From the NCBI GenBank assembly GCA_964503275.1, contig CAZCZO010000014.1:1-64000 (forward strand): 64,000 bases of DNA. The letters are read 5' to 3'. The stretch is from DASRAP01 sp964503275. GTDB taxonomy: Bacteria; Gemmatimonadota; Gemmatimonadetes; Gemmatimonadales; Gemmatimonadaceae. The position numbers were made by a program, and so were the translations under genes. Below are positions 10,271 to 18,043 of the stretch, piece by piece; the first letter of the stretch is position 1, and each line of letters opens with the position of its first letter. The notes under the pieces are model-generated. The model was not told the DNA's origin. It saw only the letters and a program-made list of their open reading frames with translations, and ran no database searches.

Positions 10271-11616
10271 TCGTCTGCAAGTTCGGGGGCACCTCGGTCG
10301 CCGACGCCGATGCGATCCAGCGCGCGGCGGCGATCATCGCCGGCCGCCGGGAGCGTCAGCCGGTCGTCGTGGTCTCGGCGTTGGCTGGGGTCACCAACGC
10401 GCTGTTGGCCATCGCGGAGCAGGCCACTGCGGGGGAACTGATCGTCGCCGCGCGCGGGGTGGAATCCCTGCGCGAGCGCCATCTCGCCGAGAGTCGCCGG
10501 CTCCTGGGTGAGGACCTCGGTGATCTCGGCGAGCGGCTGTCGCAGTTGTTCGACGAGCTCGCCGCGCTCGCCGAGGCCCTGCACACGCTCGGCCATCTCA
10601 CCCCGCGATCGCTCGATGCCATCGCCTCACTCGGTGAACGGTGCTCGTCGTTGATGGTCGTGGCGGCGTTCCGGGCCCATGGGCTGGACGCGGTGCATGT
10701 CGATGCGCGCGATGTGATCCGGACCTCCGCCGACTTCACCAAGGCCACCCCGCTCGAAGAGGCCATCGCGGACCAAGCTCGCGAGTACGTGATGCCGCAC
10801 GTGCGGGCGGGTCGGATCCCGGTCATGGGTGGCTATGTGGGGGCGACCGCCGCGGGCATCACGACCACCTTGGGGCGCGGCGGCTCCGACTACTCCGGCG
10901 CCTTGCTCGGGGCGGCGATCCACGCCGACGCGATCGAGATCTGGACCGATGTCGACGGCATGCTGACCGCCGATCCGCGGGTGGTACCCGACGCGCGACT
11001 CATCGAGGAGATCCGCTTCGAGGAGGCCTCCGAGCTCGCATCGTTCGGCGCCAAGGTGCTGCACCCCAGCACGATCGCCCCGGCCGTGAAGCGCGGCATC
11101 CCGGTCTTCGTATTCAACTCGCGGCGTCCCGAGGGCTGTGGGACGCGCATCACGTTCGAGGCGCCGGCGCGGCCCGTGACGGCACTGGCGGGCAAGCGCG
11201 GGATCTCGATCGTCCGCGTGCGCTCGACGCGCATGCTCTTGGCCCATGGATTCCTGCGCGAGGTGTTCGAGGTGTTCGCCCGGCACCGGACCGCCGTCGA
11301 CGTCGTCGCCACCTCGGAGGTCTCGGTCTCCTTGACCGTCGAGGACGATGCTCCGCTGCAGGATCTCGTGGCGGATCTGTCCGCCCTCGGAGACGTCGCG
11401 GTCGAACAGCACCGGGGGATCATCGCCGTCGTCGGGACGACCTTGGGCGCGTCGAGTCCGACCATGGCCACCGCGCTGACCGCGCTGGGCGACAGTCGCG
11501 TGCACATGCTCTCGCTGTCGGCGACGGGGATCAACCTGACGATCATCGTTGACGGGGATGCCGTGCCCGACGCGATGCGCCGTCTGCACGCCGCCTTCTT
11601 CGGGGCCGCCACGTGA
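10267..11616 (+). CDS. lysC: Aspartate kinase
   Basis: Phosphorylates aspartate, the committed step of the aspartate-family pathway. The 449-residue protein starts at the ATG overlapping the asd stop, giving MIVCKFGGTSVADADA with the kinase motif KFGGTS at residues 5-10. A later RGGSDYSGALLGAAI completes the amino-acid-kinase domain. The C-terminal ~150 residues form tandem ACT domains (GISIVRVRSTRML and GDVAVEQHRGIIAVVG), the usual site of lysine/threonine feedback. It is a monofunctional kinase; no homoserine dehydrogenase domain is fused. Confidence 0.95.
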   Translation: MIVCKFGGTSVADADAIQRAAAIIAGRRERQPVVVVSALAGVTNALLAIAEQATAGELIVAARGVESLRERHLAESRRLLGEDLGDLGERLSQLFDELAALAEALHTLGHLTPRSLDAIASLGERCSSLMVVAAFRAHGLDAVHVDARDVIRTSADFTKATPLEEAIADQAREYVMPHVRAGRIPVMGGYVGATAAGITTTLGRGGSDYSGALLGAAIHADAIEIWTDVDGMLTADPRVVPDARLIEEIRFEEASELASFGAKVLHPSTIAPAVKRGIPVFVFNSRRPEGCGTRITFEAPARPVTALAGKRGISIVRVRSTRMLLAHGFLREVFEVFARHRTAVDVVATSEVSVSLTVEDDAPLQDLVADLSALGDVAVEQHRGIIAVVGTTLGASSPTMATALTALGDSRVHMLSLSATGINLTIIVDGDAVPDAMRRLHAAFFGAAT

Positions 11617-12302
11617 CCATGCGCGTCCTGTTGATCGGTGACGGCAAGATGGGGCGCACGCTGGCGCAGGTCGCGGCGGAGCGCGGCGATGCGGTCGTCG
11701 GCCTGTACGGACCGGCCGAGATGGCGGCGGCCATCACCCCCGGCATCGCCGATGTCGCCGTGGAGTTCACCCATCCCAGCGCAGCGGCGGGTGCGGTGCG
11801 CGCGGCGCTCGCTGCCGGGCTGCCCGTCGTGAGCGGCACGACCGGCTGGGATGCCGAACTGGCTGTCGTGCAGGATACGCTGCGCCGGGAAGGTGGCACC
11901 ATGTTGCACGCGGCGAACTTCTCGCTCGGCGTGCAGCTGTTCCAGCGCCTCGTCGCGCTGGCCGCCCAACTCACGCGGGGCTCCGAGTTCGACGCACACT
12001 TGATCGAGACCCACCACGCGGCCAAACGCGATGCCCCGTCGGGCACCGCCCTCTCGTTGATTGCCGCGGCGAACGCCGCCTCCGGTGGCGTGTTGCCCGT
12101 CAGTTCCGTGCGCGTCGGGCACGTGCCGGGCACGCACACCCTGGTGCTGGACGCACCGTTCGAGCAGATCACGTTGACGCACGAAGCACGCGATCGACGG
12201 GTCTTTGCCGCCGGCGCGCTCGCCGTCGCGGACTGGCTGCGCACGCAGACTGGCGTGCGCACCCTCGACGATTACCTCGCCGCTCGCCTCACTTCGTCAT
12301 GA
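11613..12302 (+). CDS. dapB: 4-hydroxy-tetrahydrodipicolinate reductase
   Basis: NAD(P)H-dependent reductase in DAP/lysine synthesis. The 229-residue protein begins VLLIGDGKMGRTL, a shortened Rossmann motif. It carries SGTTGW and the catalytic region ETHHAAKRDAPSGTA with the His-His pair near residue 135. The GTG at 11613 overlaps the lysC stop (GTGA); an ATG six bases later (11619) is an equally possible start. It is slightly shorter than E. coli DapB (~270) but has both domains. Confidence 0.94.
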   Translation: MTMRVLLIGDGKMGRTLAQVAAERGDAVVGLYGPAEMAAAITPGIADVAVEFTHPSAAAGAVRAALAAGLPVVSGTTGWDAELAVVQDTLRREGGTMLHAANFSLGVQLFQRLVALAAQLTRGSEFDAHLIETHHAAKRDAPSGTALSLIAAANAASGGVLPVSSVRVGHVPGTHTLVLDAPFEQITLTHEARDRRVFAAGALAVADWLRTQTGVRTLDDYLAARLTSS

Positions 12303-13183
12303 CGACCAGACTCGCCGGCTGCTGGACCGCACTCGTGACGCCCTTCACGGCCACCGGGGCCGTCGATGAAGCGGCCCTCCGCGCGTTGGTGGATTGGCAG
12401 ATCGCCTCGGGCATCCATGGACTGGTGCCCGTGGGGTCCACCGGCGAGGCGGCGACGCTCTCGCTGGCGGAGCGCGACCGCGTGGTCCGCATCGTCGTCG
12501 AGCAGGCGGCGGGGCGCGTCCCCGTCATGGCGGGCGCGGGATCGAACGATACGCAGGCCGCCGTTGAGGCCTCACGGACGATGGCGGCCGCCGGCGCGAC
12601 GCATCTGCTCCATGTGTCGCCGATGTACAACAAGCCGCCGCAGCGCGGGATCCTCGCGCACTTCCGCACCGTCGCCGACGCGTCGTCGCTCCCGATCATC
12701 GTGTACAATGTGCCGGGACGCACCGGGAGCAACCTTGAGGCGGCGACCACGCTGGCCCTCGCAGAGGATGCGCGATTCGTCGCCGTGAAGGAGGCCTCCG
12801 GCAACGTGGCCCAGATCGACGAGATCATCCGCTACCGACCCGAGCACTTCGCGGTGCTCAGCGGCGACGACGCACTGACGTTGCCGGTGATGCTGCTCGG
12901 CGGCGATGGCGTCGTCTCGGTCACGTCGAATGCGACCCCCGCATCGATGGTCGCGTTGGTCGACGCGGCGGCGCGCGGCGACCTGGCGACGGCCCGGCGG
13001 GTCCACGCCGCCCTCGCGCCGTGGACCTCCGCCGCGTTCTGCGAGTCGAATCCCATCCCGGTCAAGGCGGCCTTGCATCTGCTCGGTCGCTGCGAGAATG
13101 TCCTGCGGCTTCCCTTGGTACCCCTGCGGGAGGAGTACCTGCCGTCCATCCGCGCCGCGTTGCACGCGGCCGAGGTCCTGTGA
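12299..13183 (+). CDS. dapA: 4-hydroxy-tetrahydrodipicolinate synthase
   Basis: Condenses pyruvate with aspartate semialdehyde. The 294-residue TIM-barrel protein has the family motifs GSTGEAATLS, Tyr136 in IIVYNVPGRTG and the Schiff-base lysine at 164 in FVAVKEASGN. All catalytic elements are present. Its ATG overlaps the dapB stop (ATGA), and its stop overlaps a GTG at the front of dapD. In this operon it commits aspartate semialdehyde to DAP and lysine. Confidence 0.96.
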   Translation: MTTRLAGCWTALVTPFTATGAVDEAALRALVDWQIASGIHGLVPVGSTGEAATLSLAERDRVVRIVVEQAAGRVPVMAGAGSNDTQAAVEASRTMAAAGATHLLHVSPMYNKPPQRGILAHFRTVADASSLPIIVYNVPGRTGSNLEAATTLALAEDARFVAVKEASGNVAQIDEIIRYRPEHFAVLSGDDALTLPVMLLGGDGVVSVTSNATPASMVALVDAAARGDLATARRVHAALAPWTSAAFCESNPIPVKAALHLLGRCENVLRLPLVPLREEYLPSIRAALHAAEVL

Positions 13184-13185
13184 AC

Positions 13186-14094
13186 ATGTCGCTTGGTGAC
13201 TACGATTGGCTGCCCGCGTGGGTCGAAGAGAACGTCGCGCTCCCGCGCGATGCGAAGACCCCGCAGTACTTCGATGCCCGGTTCGAGCACTTCCTCACCG
13301 CGCTCGAACTCGGCGTGATCCGCGCGGCGGTCAAGGCGGCCGATGGGTCGTGGCGTGCGGTGCCCTGGGTGAAACAGGGTATCCTGCTGGGGTTCCGCTT
13401 CGGGCGGGTGGTCGACATGACACCCCCGCAGCCACGGGCGGAGCGGGCCACCATGCTCGGAGGGGCCACCGCGCCGAACGAGCCGGTGTTCCGCTTCTTC
13501 GACAAGCACACGTACCCGACGCGGCCGTTGCACTTGTCGGACAATGTGCGGCTGGTGCCGGGGGGCTCCTCCATCCGGCGGGGGGCGCACATCGGGACGG
13601 GAGTGGTCTGCATGCCACCGATGTACGTGAACGTGGGGGGCTTCGTCGGCAGCGGCACGATGATCGATTCGCACGCGCTGGTCGGGTCCTGCGCTCAGGT
13701 CGGTGCCCGCGTGCATCTGAGCGCGGCCGCGCAGATCGGGGGCGTGCTGGAACCGATCAACGCGACGCCGGTCATCATCGAGGATGACGTCGTGGTGGGC
13801 GGGAACTGCGGAGTGTACGAGGGGACCGTCGTGCGGTCGGGGGCCGTGCTGGGGGCCGGGGTGATCCTCACCCGCGGGACCCCTGTGTTCGACCTCGTGC
13901 GCGAGACGATGCACCGCGCCACGGGCGATGCGCCGCTCGAGATCCCCGCCGGCGCCGTGGTCGTTCCCGGAGCGCGCGCGGTGCGCGGCGAGTGGGCGGC
14001 CGGCCAGGGGCTGTCGCTGCAGACGCCGGTCATCGTGAAGTACCGCGACGAGAAGACCGACCTCGCGACGGCCCTCGAGGGCTGGTTGCGATGA
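13186..14094 (+). CDS. dapD: 2,3,4,5-tetrahydropyridine-2,6-dicarboxylate N-succinyltransferase
   Basis: Trimeric left-handed beta-helix acyltransferase that adds succinyl to tetrahydrodipicolinate. From residue ~110 the protein has hexapeptide-type repeats (IRRGAHIGTGVVCMPPMYVN, GSGTMIDSHALVGSCAQVG, GGVLEPINATPVIIEDD), which are diagnostic for DapD. I chose the ATG at 13186 (302 residues) because a GAGG at 13172-13175 is about ten bases upstream; a GTG at 13180 overlapping the dapA stop is the alternative. Its presence indicates the succinylase variant of the DAP pathway. dapC and dapF are not in this window. Confidence 0.94.
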   Translation: MSLGDYDWLPAWVEENVALPRDAKTPQYFDARFEHFLTALELGVIRAAVKAADGSWRAVPWVKQGILLGFRFGRVVDMTPPQPRAERATMLGGATAPNEPVFRFFDKHTYPTRPLHLSDNVRLVPGGSSIRRGAHIGTGVVCMPPMYVNVGGFVGSGTMIDSHALVGSCAQVGARVHLSAAAQIGGVLEPINATPVIIEDDVVVGGNCGVYEGTVVRSGAVLGAGVILTRGTPVFDLVRETMHRATGDAPLEIPAGAVVVPGARAVRGEWAAGQGLSLQTPVIVKYRDEKTDLATALEGWLR

Positions 14095-15356
14095 CGGGGC
14101 GACCCCCGCGCACCATTCGCGTGCCCGGGGACAAATCCCTGTCGCACCGCGCGCTGATGCTCGCCGGCCTCGCGCGGGGCCGCTCAGTGCTCCGCGGCCT
14201 CTTGCCGAGTGCCGATGTGCAGTCGACGGCAGCGTGTCTGCGGGCCATGGGCGTGTCGATCCCGACCCTCACGGACGAGATCGTGGTGGACGGGCGTGGG
14301 CGACGGGGGCTGCACGCGCCGACCGAGGCGTTGGACTGTGGCAATTCAGGCACCTCCGCGCGGCTGCTCACCGGGATCGTGGCCGGCGCGGGCCTTCCGG
14401 CGCGGTTGATCGGCGACGCGTCGCTCTCCAAGCGACCCATGCGTCGCGTGACCACGCCGCTGAGCGCGATGGGCGCGGAATTCGCGTTCGAGGCCGGTGA
14501 TGGGCTGCCACTGCGCATCGTACGTGGCGTGTCCAGCCCCGTCGCGTGGCCATCACCGACGGCGAGTGCACAGGTGAAGAGCGCGATCTTGCTCGCGGGA
14601 CTGGTCTCGGGACTGCCCGTGTCCGTGACGGAGCCGGAGCGCTCTCGCGATCACTCCGAGCGGATGCTCGCAGCCCTCGGCGTACCGCTGACCGTCGACG
14701 GGACCACCGTCTCGGTCGAGGCGTACGCGGACGAGCTGCCTGCCTTCGCGCTCACCGTGCCGGGTGACCCGTCGTCGGCGGCGTTCTTCGCCGCATACGC
14801 CGTCCTCACGGGGCGCCCGGTGCGGACCTCGGCGATCTCGGTGAACCCCACCCGCACCGGGTTCTTCGAGGTCTTGGTGCGGATGGGCGCCGTGATCACG
14901 ACCACCGATGCCGGACTCGAGTGCGGGGAGCCGGTCGCGTGCCTCGAAGTGCAGGGGCAGCTCGGCGCGCCTGCGGTCATTGCGCCCGGTGAGGTCCCGT
15001 CGCTGATCGACGAGCTGCCGCTGTTGGCGTGCCTGGCGGCCTATGCGCCCGGCGAGACGCGTGTCACGGGCGCCTCGGAGCTCCGGGTGAAGGAGAGCGA
15101 TCGGATCTCCGCCGTCGTGGCGGCGCTGCGGGCGGTCGGGGCGGAGGCTGACGAGCTCCCTGATGGGTTCGTGGTGCGGGGCCGGCCGGGGGCGCGATAC
15201 CACGGTAGCATCGTGACCCATGGTGACCATCGGCTCGCGATGGCGTTCGGTGTGCTCGGCGCGGTGCCGGGGAACGACATCGTCGTCGATGACCCTGACT
15301 GTGTGGTGGTGTCCTTCCCGGGGTTCTGGGATCTGCTGCAGGCGGCCGGGGCGTGA
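14091..15356 (+). CDS. aroA: 3-phosphoshikimate 1-carboxyvinyltransferase (EPSP synthase)
   Basis: Transfers enolpyruvyl from PEP to shikimate 3-phosphate in aromatic amino acid synthesis. The 421-residue product begins MTGRPPRTIRVPGDKSLSHRA; the KS and R of this motif bind substrate. It has GNSGTSARLL, the catalytic Asp in IDELPLLACLAAYA, the RVKESDR motif and the C-terminal DHRLAMAF. The ATG at 14091 overlaps the dapD stop. The aroA-cmk-rpsA order is seen in many bacteria; here it is joined to the lysine operon. Confidence 0.96.
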   Translation: MTGRPPRTIRVPGDKSLSHRALMLAGLARGRSVLRGLLPSADVQSTAACLRAMGVSIPTLTDEIVVDGRGRRGLHAPTEALDCGNSGTSARLLTGIVAGAGLPARLIGDASLSKRPMRRVTTPLSAMGAEFAFEAGDGLPLRIVRGVSSPVAWPSPTASAQVKSAILLAGLVSGLPVSVTEPERSRDHSERMLAALGVPLTVDGTTVSVEAYADELPAFALTVPGDPSSAAFFAAYAVLTGRPVRTSAISVNPTRTGFFEVLVRMGAVITTTDAGLECGEPVACLEVQGQLGAPAVIAPGEVPSLIDELPLLACLAAYAPGETRVTGASELRVKESDRISAVVAALRAVGAEADELPDGFVVRGRPGARYHGSIVTHGDHRLAMAFGVLGAVPGNDIVVDDPDCVVVSFPGFWDLLQAAGA

Positions 15357-16018
15357 GTCGGCCCTTCGCCATCGCGATCGATGGGCCGGCCGCGTCGGGC
15401 AAGAGCACGACCGCCAAGGCCGTCGCGCGCGCCATGGACGCGCGGCACGTGGACTCCGGCGCCCTGTACCGGGCCGCCACCGCGGCGCAGGCCCGCTCCG
15501 GGGTGCCAGTCGAGCGCTGGACGGAGGCCGAGGTCCTGCGCGCGGTCTCCATCGTGACGTTGCGGCCGGTCGAGCACGGGTTCGTCGCGGAGCTGGACGG
15601 GCAGGGTGCGGAGGCGGAGTTGCGGTCGGAGGCCGTCACGGCGGCCGTGTCGCGGGTGGCGCACTTTCCGGGTGTCCGGGCGTGGGTCAATGCTCAGGTC
15701 CGGGCGGCGGCGGCCGTGTACGACGTGGTCGTGGACGGCCGGGACATCGGCACCGTCGTCCTGCCCGAGGCGGGACTGAAGGTGTTCCTGGTCGCCGATG
15801 CGGCCGAACGAGCCCGCCGCCGCCTGGCGGAGCGGGGGGCCCCCGTCGGCGACGAGACCCTTCGGGACGAGTGCGCCAAGCTGCTCTCGCGGGATGCCAG
15901 CGACGCCGACAATACGCACCGGGCGAGCGATGCCATCGAGCTCGATACCACCGGCCTGCGCATCGTGGACCAGGTCGAGCGGATCGTGGCGCTCGCGCGG
16001 GCCCGCCGGGGCGCCTAG
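15353..16018 (+). CDS. cmk: Cytidylate kinase
   Basis: Phosphorylates CMP and dCMP with ATP. The 221-residue protein has an N-terminal P-loop in IAIDGPAASGKSTTAKAVA and the typical VDSGALYRA segment. It also has VDGRDIGTVVLPEAGLKVFL, and a C-terminal lid region rich in Arg (AERARRRLAERG). The GTG at 15353 overlaps the aroA stop (GTGA). The stop codon TAG lies in the loop of a 7-bp GC hairpin (16009-16025), which may separate cmk from the rpsA leader. Confidence 0.95.
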   Translation: MSRPFAIAIDGPAASGKSTTAKAVARAMDARHVDSGALYRAATAAQARSGVPVERWTEAEVLRAVSIVTLRPVEHGFVAELDGQGAEAELRSEAVTAAVSRVAHFPGVRAWVNAQVRAAAAVYDVVVDGRDIGTVVLPEAGLKVFLVADAAERARRRLAERGAPVGDETLRDECAKLLSRDASDADNTHRASDAIELDTTGLRIVDQVERIVALARARRGA

Positions 16019-16025
16019 GGCGCCC
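16009..16025 (+). other. GC hairpin over the cmk stop codon
   Basis: GGGCGCC (16009-16015) pairs with GGCGCCC (16019-16025) around the triloop TAG, which is the cmk stop codon. No T-tract follows, so it may slow or partly terminate transcription rather than act as a full intrinsic terminator. Confidence 0.4.
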
Positions 16026-16037
16026 GCGGCGCAGGGA

Positions 16038-16066
16038 TTGCCCTCAGCGACCGATTCGACCATCTT
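16038..16066 (+). promoter_or_regulatory. Possible rpsA promoter
   Basis: TTGCCC (16038-16043) and CATCTT (16061-16066) are spaced by 17 bases, followed by an AT-rich TTAAAG. A start near 16073 would give an rpsA leader of about 107 nt carrying the hairpins described next. The -10 is weak. Confidence 0.35.
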
Positions 16067-16125
16067 TAAAGACTGCAGGTCACCGTACGTCCACTTCTGG
16101 GCGTCCGGCGTGTCCCACCTCCCAC

Positions 16126-16179
16126 CTCGCGCGCGGCGAGTCCGACACCGCGCTCCGTCGGGGTGACCCGACTTTTTTT
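16126..16179 (+). promoter_or_regulatory. Candidate attenuator/riboregulator in the rpsA leader
   Basis: Three hairpins can form. CTCGC/GCGAG (16126-16130 with 16136-16140) comes first. TCCGAC (16141-16146) can pair with GTCGGG (16157-16162). Alternatively GTCGGG pairs with CCCGAC (16167-16172) around the tetraloop GTGA, followed by seven T (16173-16179) and at once by the rpsA ATG at 16180. The last structure has the shape of an intrinsic terminator. The second competes for the same strand, as an antiterminator would. The U7 tract abutting the start codon could also be a binding site for S1 itself. Pairing is seen directly; regulation is inferred. Confidence 0.55.
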
Positions 16180-17967
16180 ATGTCCATGACCGATTTCGAC
16201 ACCGAGATGGACGACCTCCCGGTCGCCCTCACCGCCAAGCAGAAGCGCGACGCCCAGCGTTCCGTGCTCCGCCCGCTCGCCAACCGCCGCCCCGAGCTCT
16301 ACGAAGAGGACGAGTACGACGCCTCCGAGTTCGAGGCGATGATGGAGATGTACAACGGGACGCTCGCCTCGATCGACGAAGGCGAGATCGTCACCTCCCG
16401 CGTCCTCGAGATCCGGGAGAACCTCGTGGTCCTCGACATCGGGTTCAAGTCCGAAGGGACGATCCCGCTCGAGGAGTTCAAGGACATGCCGGACCTCAAG
16501 CCCGGCGACGAGGTGGAGGTCTTGCTCGAGCATCTCGAAGATGCCGAGGGCTCCGTCGTGCTTTCGAAGAAGAAGGCCGACTTCATGCGGGTGTGGGAGA
16601 AGATCCGCGTCGCCTACGAGAACGACGAGGGCGTCACCGGCGTCCTGGTCAAGAAGATCAAGGGCGGTGTGGTCGTCGACCTCATGGGCGTCGATGCCTT
16701 CCTTCCGGGCTCGCAGATCGCGCTGCGCCGCGTCCCCAACGTGGACGAGCTGCTGGGGCAGACCTACGAGTTCAAGATCATCAAGCTCAACAAGCGTCGC
16801 CGCAACATCGTCGTGTCTCGCCGCGTGATCCTCGAGACCGAGCGTGCCGGCAAGCGCGAGAAGCTGATGAAGGAGCTCAACAAGGACCAGGTGCGGAAGG
16901 GCGTGGTCAAGAACATCACGGACTTCGGCGCCTTCATCGACCTCGGCGGCGTGGACGGCCTGCTCCACATCACCGACATGTCGTGGGGCCGCATCTCGCA
17001 TCCGAGCGAGATGGTCCAGATCGGCATGGAGCTCGAGGTCAAGGTGCTGGACATCGATTGGGAGCGCGAGCGCATCTCGCTCGGCCTCAAGCAGCTCCAG
17101 GCCTACCCGTGGAAGGATGTCGCCGAGAAGTTCCCGGTCGGCACCCGCGTCTCGGGCAAGGTCGTCAGCATCACGAACTACGGCGCCTTCATCGAGCTCG
17201 AGCCGGGCATCGAGGGCCTCGTGCACATCTCCGAGATGAGCTGGACGCGCAACGTCCGCCATCCCTCGAAGCTCGTCTCGATCGGCGAGACCATCGAGGC
17301 GGTGGTGCTCAAGGTCGATTCGGCCGAAGAGAAGATCTCGCTCGGCATGAAGCAGACCGAGCAGGATCCGTGGATGGTGCTGCCGCTCAAGTACCCGGTC
17401 GGCACGCGCCTCGAAGGCAAGGTCCGCAACCTGACCTCGTTCGGCGCCTTCGTCGAGATCGAGGCCGGCATCGACGGGCTCATCCACATCTCGGACATGT
17501 CCTGGACCAAGCGCGTCCAGCACCCGTCCGAGGTCGTGAAGAAGGGTGACGCCGTCGCGGTGGTCATCCTGAACATCGACGCGGAGAACAAGCGGATCTC
17601 GCTCGGTCTCAAGCAGGCGGTCGAGGATCCGTGGCTCAAGATCGGCGAGAGCTATCCGGTCGGCATGACGCTCCGTGGCCACACGGTGCGTCTGATGGAG
17701 AAGGGCATCGTCGTGGACATCGGCAACGACATCGAGGGCTTCGTCCCGCTGTCGGCGCTGAACATCACGGGCCAGCCGAACCCGACGACGCCGGATCTGG
17801 CGTACGAGGGCATGCTGTTCGACCTCCGCATCGCGGAAGTCGATCCGATCCACCGCCGCATCATCCTCACGGTCGACGCGATCCCCACGGAGCAGCCGCC
17901 CCGCCCGGAGACGCCGTCCGTCGTGCACAGCGATGAGGAGCTGGACGCGCCCATCACGGACGAGTAA
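16180..17967 (+). CDS. rpsA: 30S ribosomal protein S1
   Basis: RNA-binding protein that helps load mRNA on the 30S subunit. The 595-residue product has an acidic N-terminus and six S1 OB-fold repeats. The third to fifth are closely alike (VVKNITDFGAFIDLGGVDGL, VVSITNYGAFIELEPGIEGL, VRNLTSFGAFVEIEAGIDGL), each followed by a LGLKQ- or LGMKQ-type end. Six repeats match the proteobacterial-type S1. ATG 16180 was chosen over the in-frame ATG at 16186. No Shine-Dalgarno is present; instead a T7 tract touches the start. A strong hairpin terminator follows the gene. Confidence 0.96.
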   Translation: MSMTDFDTEMDDLPVALTAKQKRDAQRSVLRPLANRRPELYEEDEYDASEFEAMMEMYNGTLASIDEGEIVTSRVLEIRENLVVLDIGFKSEGTIPLEEFKDMPDLKPGDEVEVLLEHLEDAEGSVVLSKKKADFMRVWEKIRVAYENDEGVTGVLVKKIKGGVVVDLMGVDAFLPGSQIALRRVPNVDELLGQTYEFKIIKLNKRRRNIVVSRRVILETERAGKREKLMKELNKDQVRKGVVKNITDFGAFIDLGGVDGLLHITDMSWGRISHPSEMVQIGMELEVKVLDIDWERERISLGLKQLQAYPWKDVAEKFPVGTRVSGKVVSITNYGAFIELEPGIEGLVHISEMSWTRNVRHPSKLVSIGETIEAVVLKVDSAEEKISLGMKQTEQDPWMVLPLKYPVGTRLEGKVRNLTSFGAFVEIEAGIDGLIHISDMSWTKRVQHPSEVVKKGDAVAVVILNIDAENKRISLGLKQAVEDPWLKIGESYPVGMTLRGHTVRLMEKGIVVDIGNDIEGFVPLSALNITGQPNPTTPDLAYEGMLFDLRIAEVDPIHRRIILTVDAIPTEQPPRPETPSVVHSDEELDAPITDE

Positions 17968-17990
17968 CCCGTCCGCGAGAGCAACATCTG

Positions 17991-18027
17991 CGACGCCCCG
18001 GTCACTCACGGAGTGGCCGGGGCGTCG
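17991..18027 (+). terminator. Strong hairpin terminator between rpsA and the convergent GWxTD gene
   Basis: CGACGCCCCGG (17991-18001) pairs perfectly with CCGGGGCGTCG (18017-18027). The stem continues inward through one T-G pair and CACTC/GAGTG to an ACG triloop, about 17 base pairs in all. There is no U-tract on either side, so it may work bidirectionally with a different mechanism or as an RNA 3' end stabiliser. Confidence 0.7.
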
Positions 18028-18043
18028 TCCGTCCAGGCCGGTG

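Noticed and set aside
13021..13185. N-terminal extension of dapD into dapA
   Set aside because: The in-frame upstream start lies inside dapA and encodes a non-conserved Arg-rich sequence; the ATG at 13186 fits the family.
15220..16179. N-terminal extension of rpsA through cmk
   Set aside because: The frame is open upstream, but it overlaps cmk in another frame and encodes Arg/Gly-rich non-S1 sequence.
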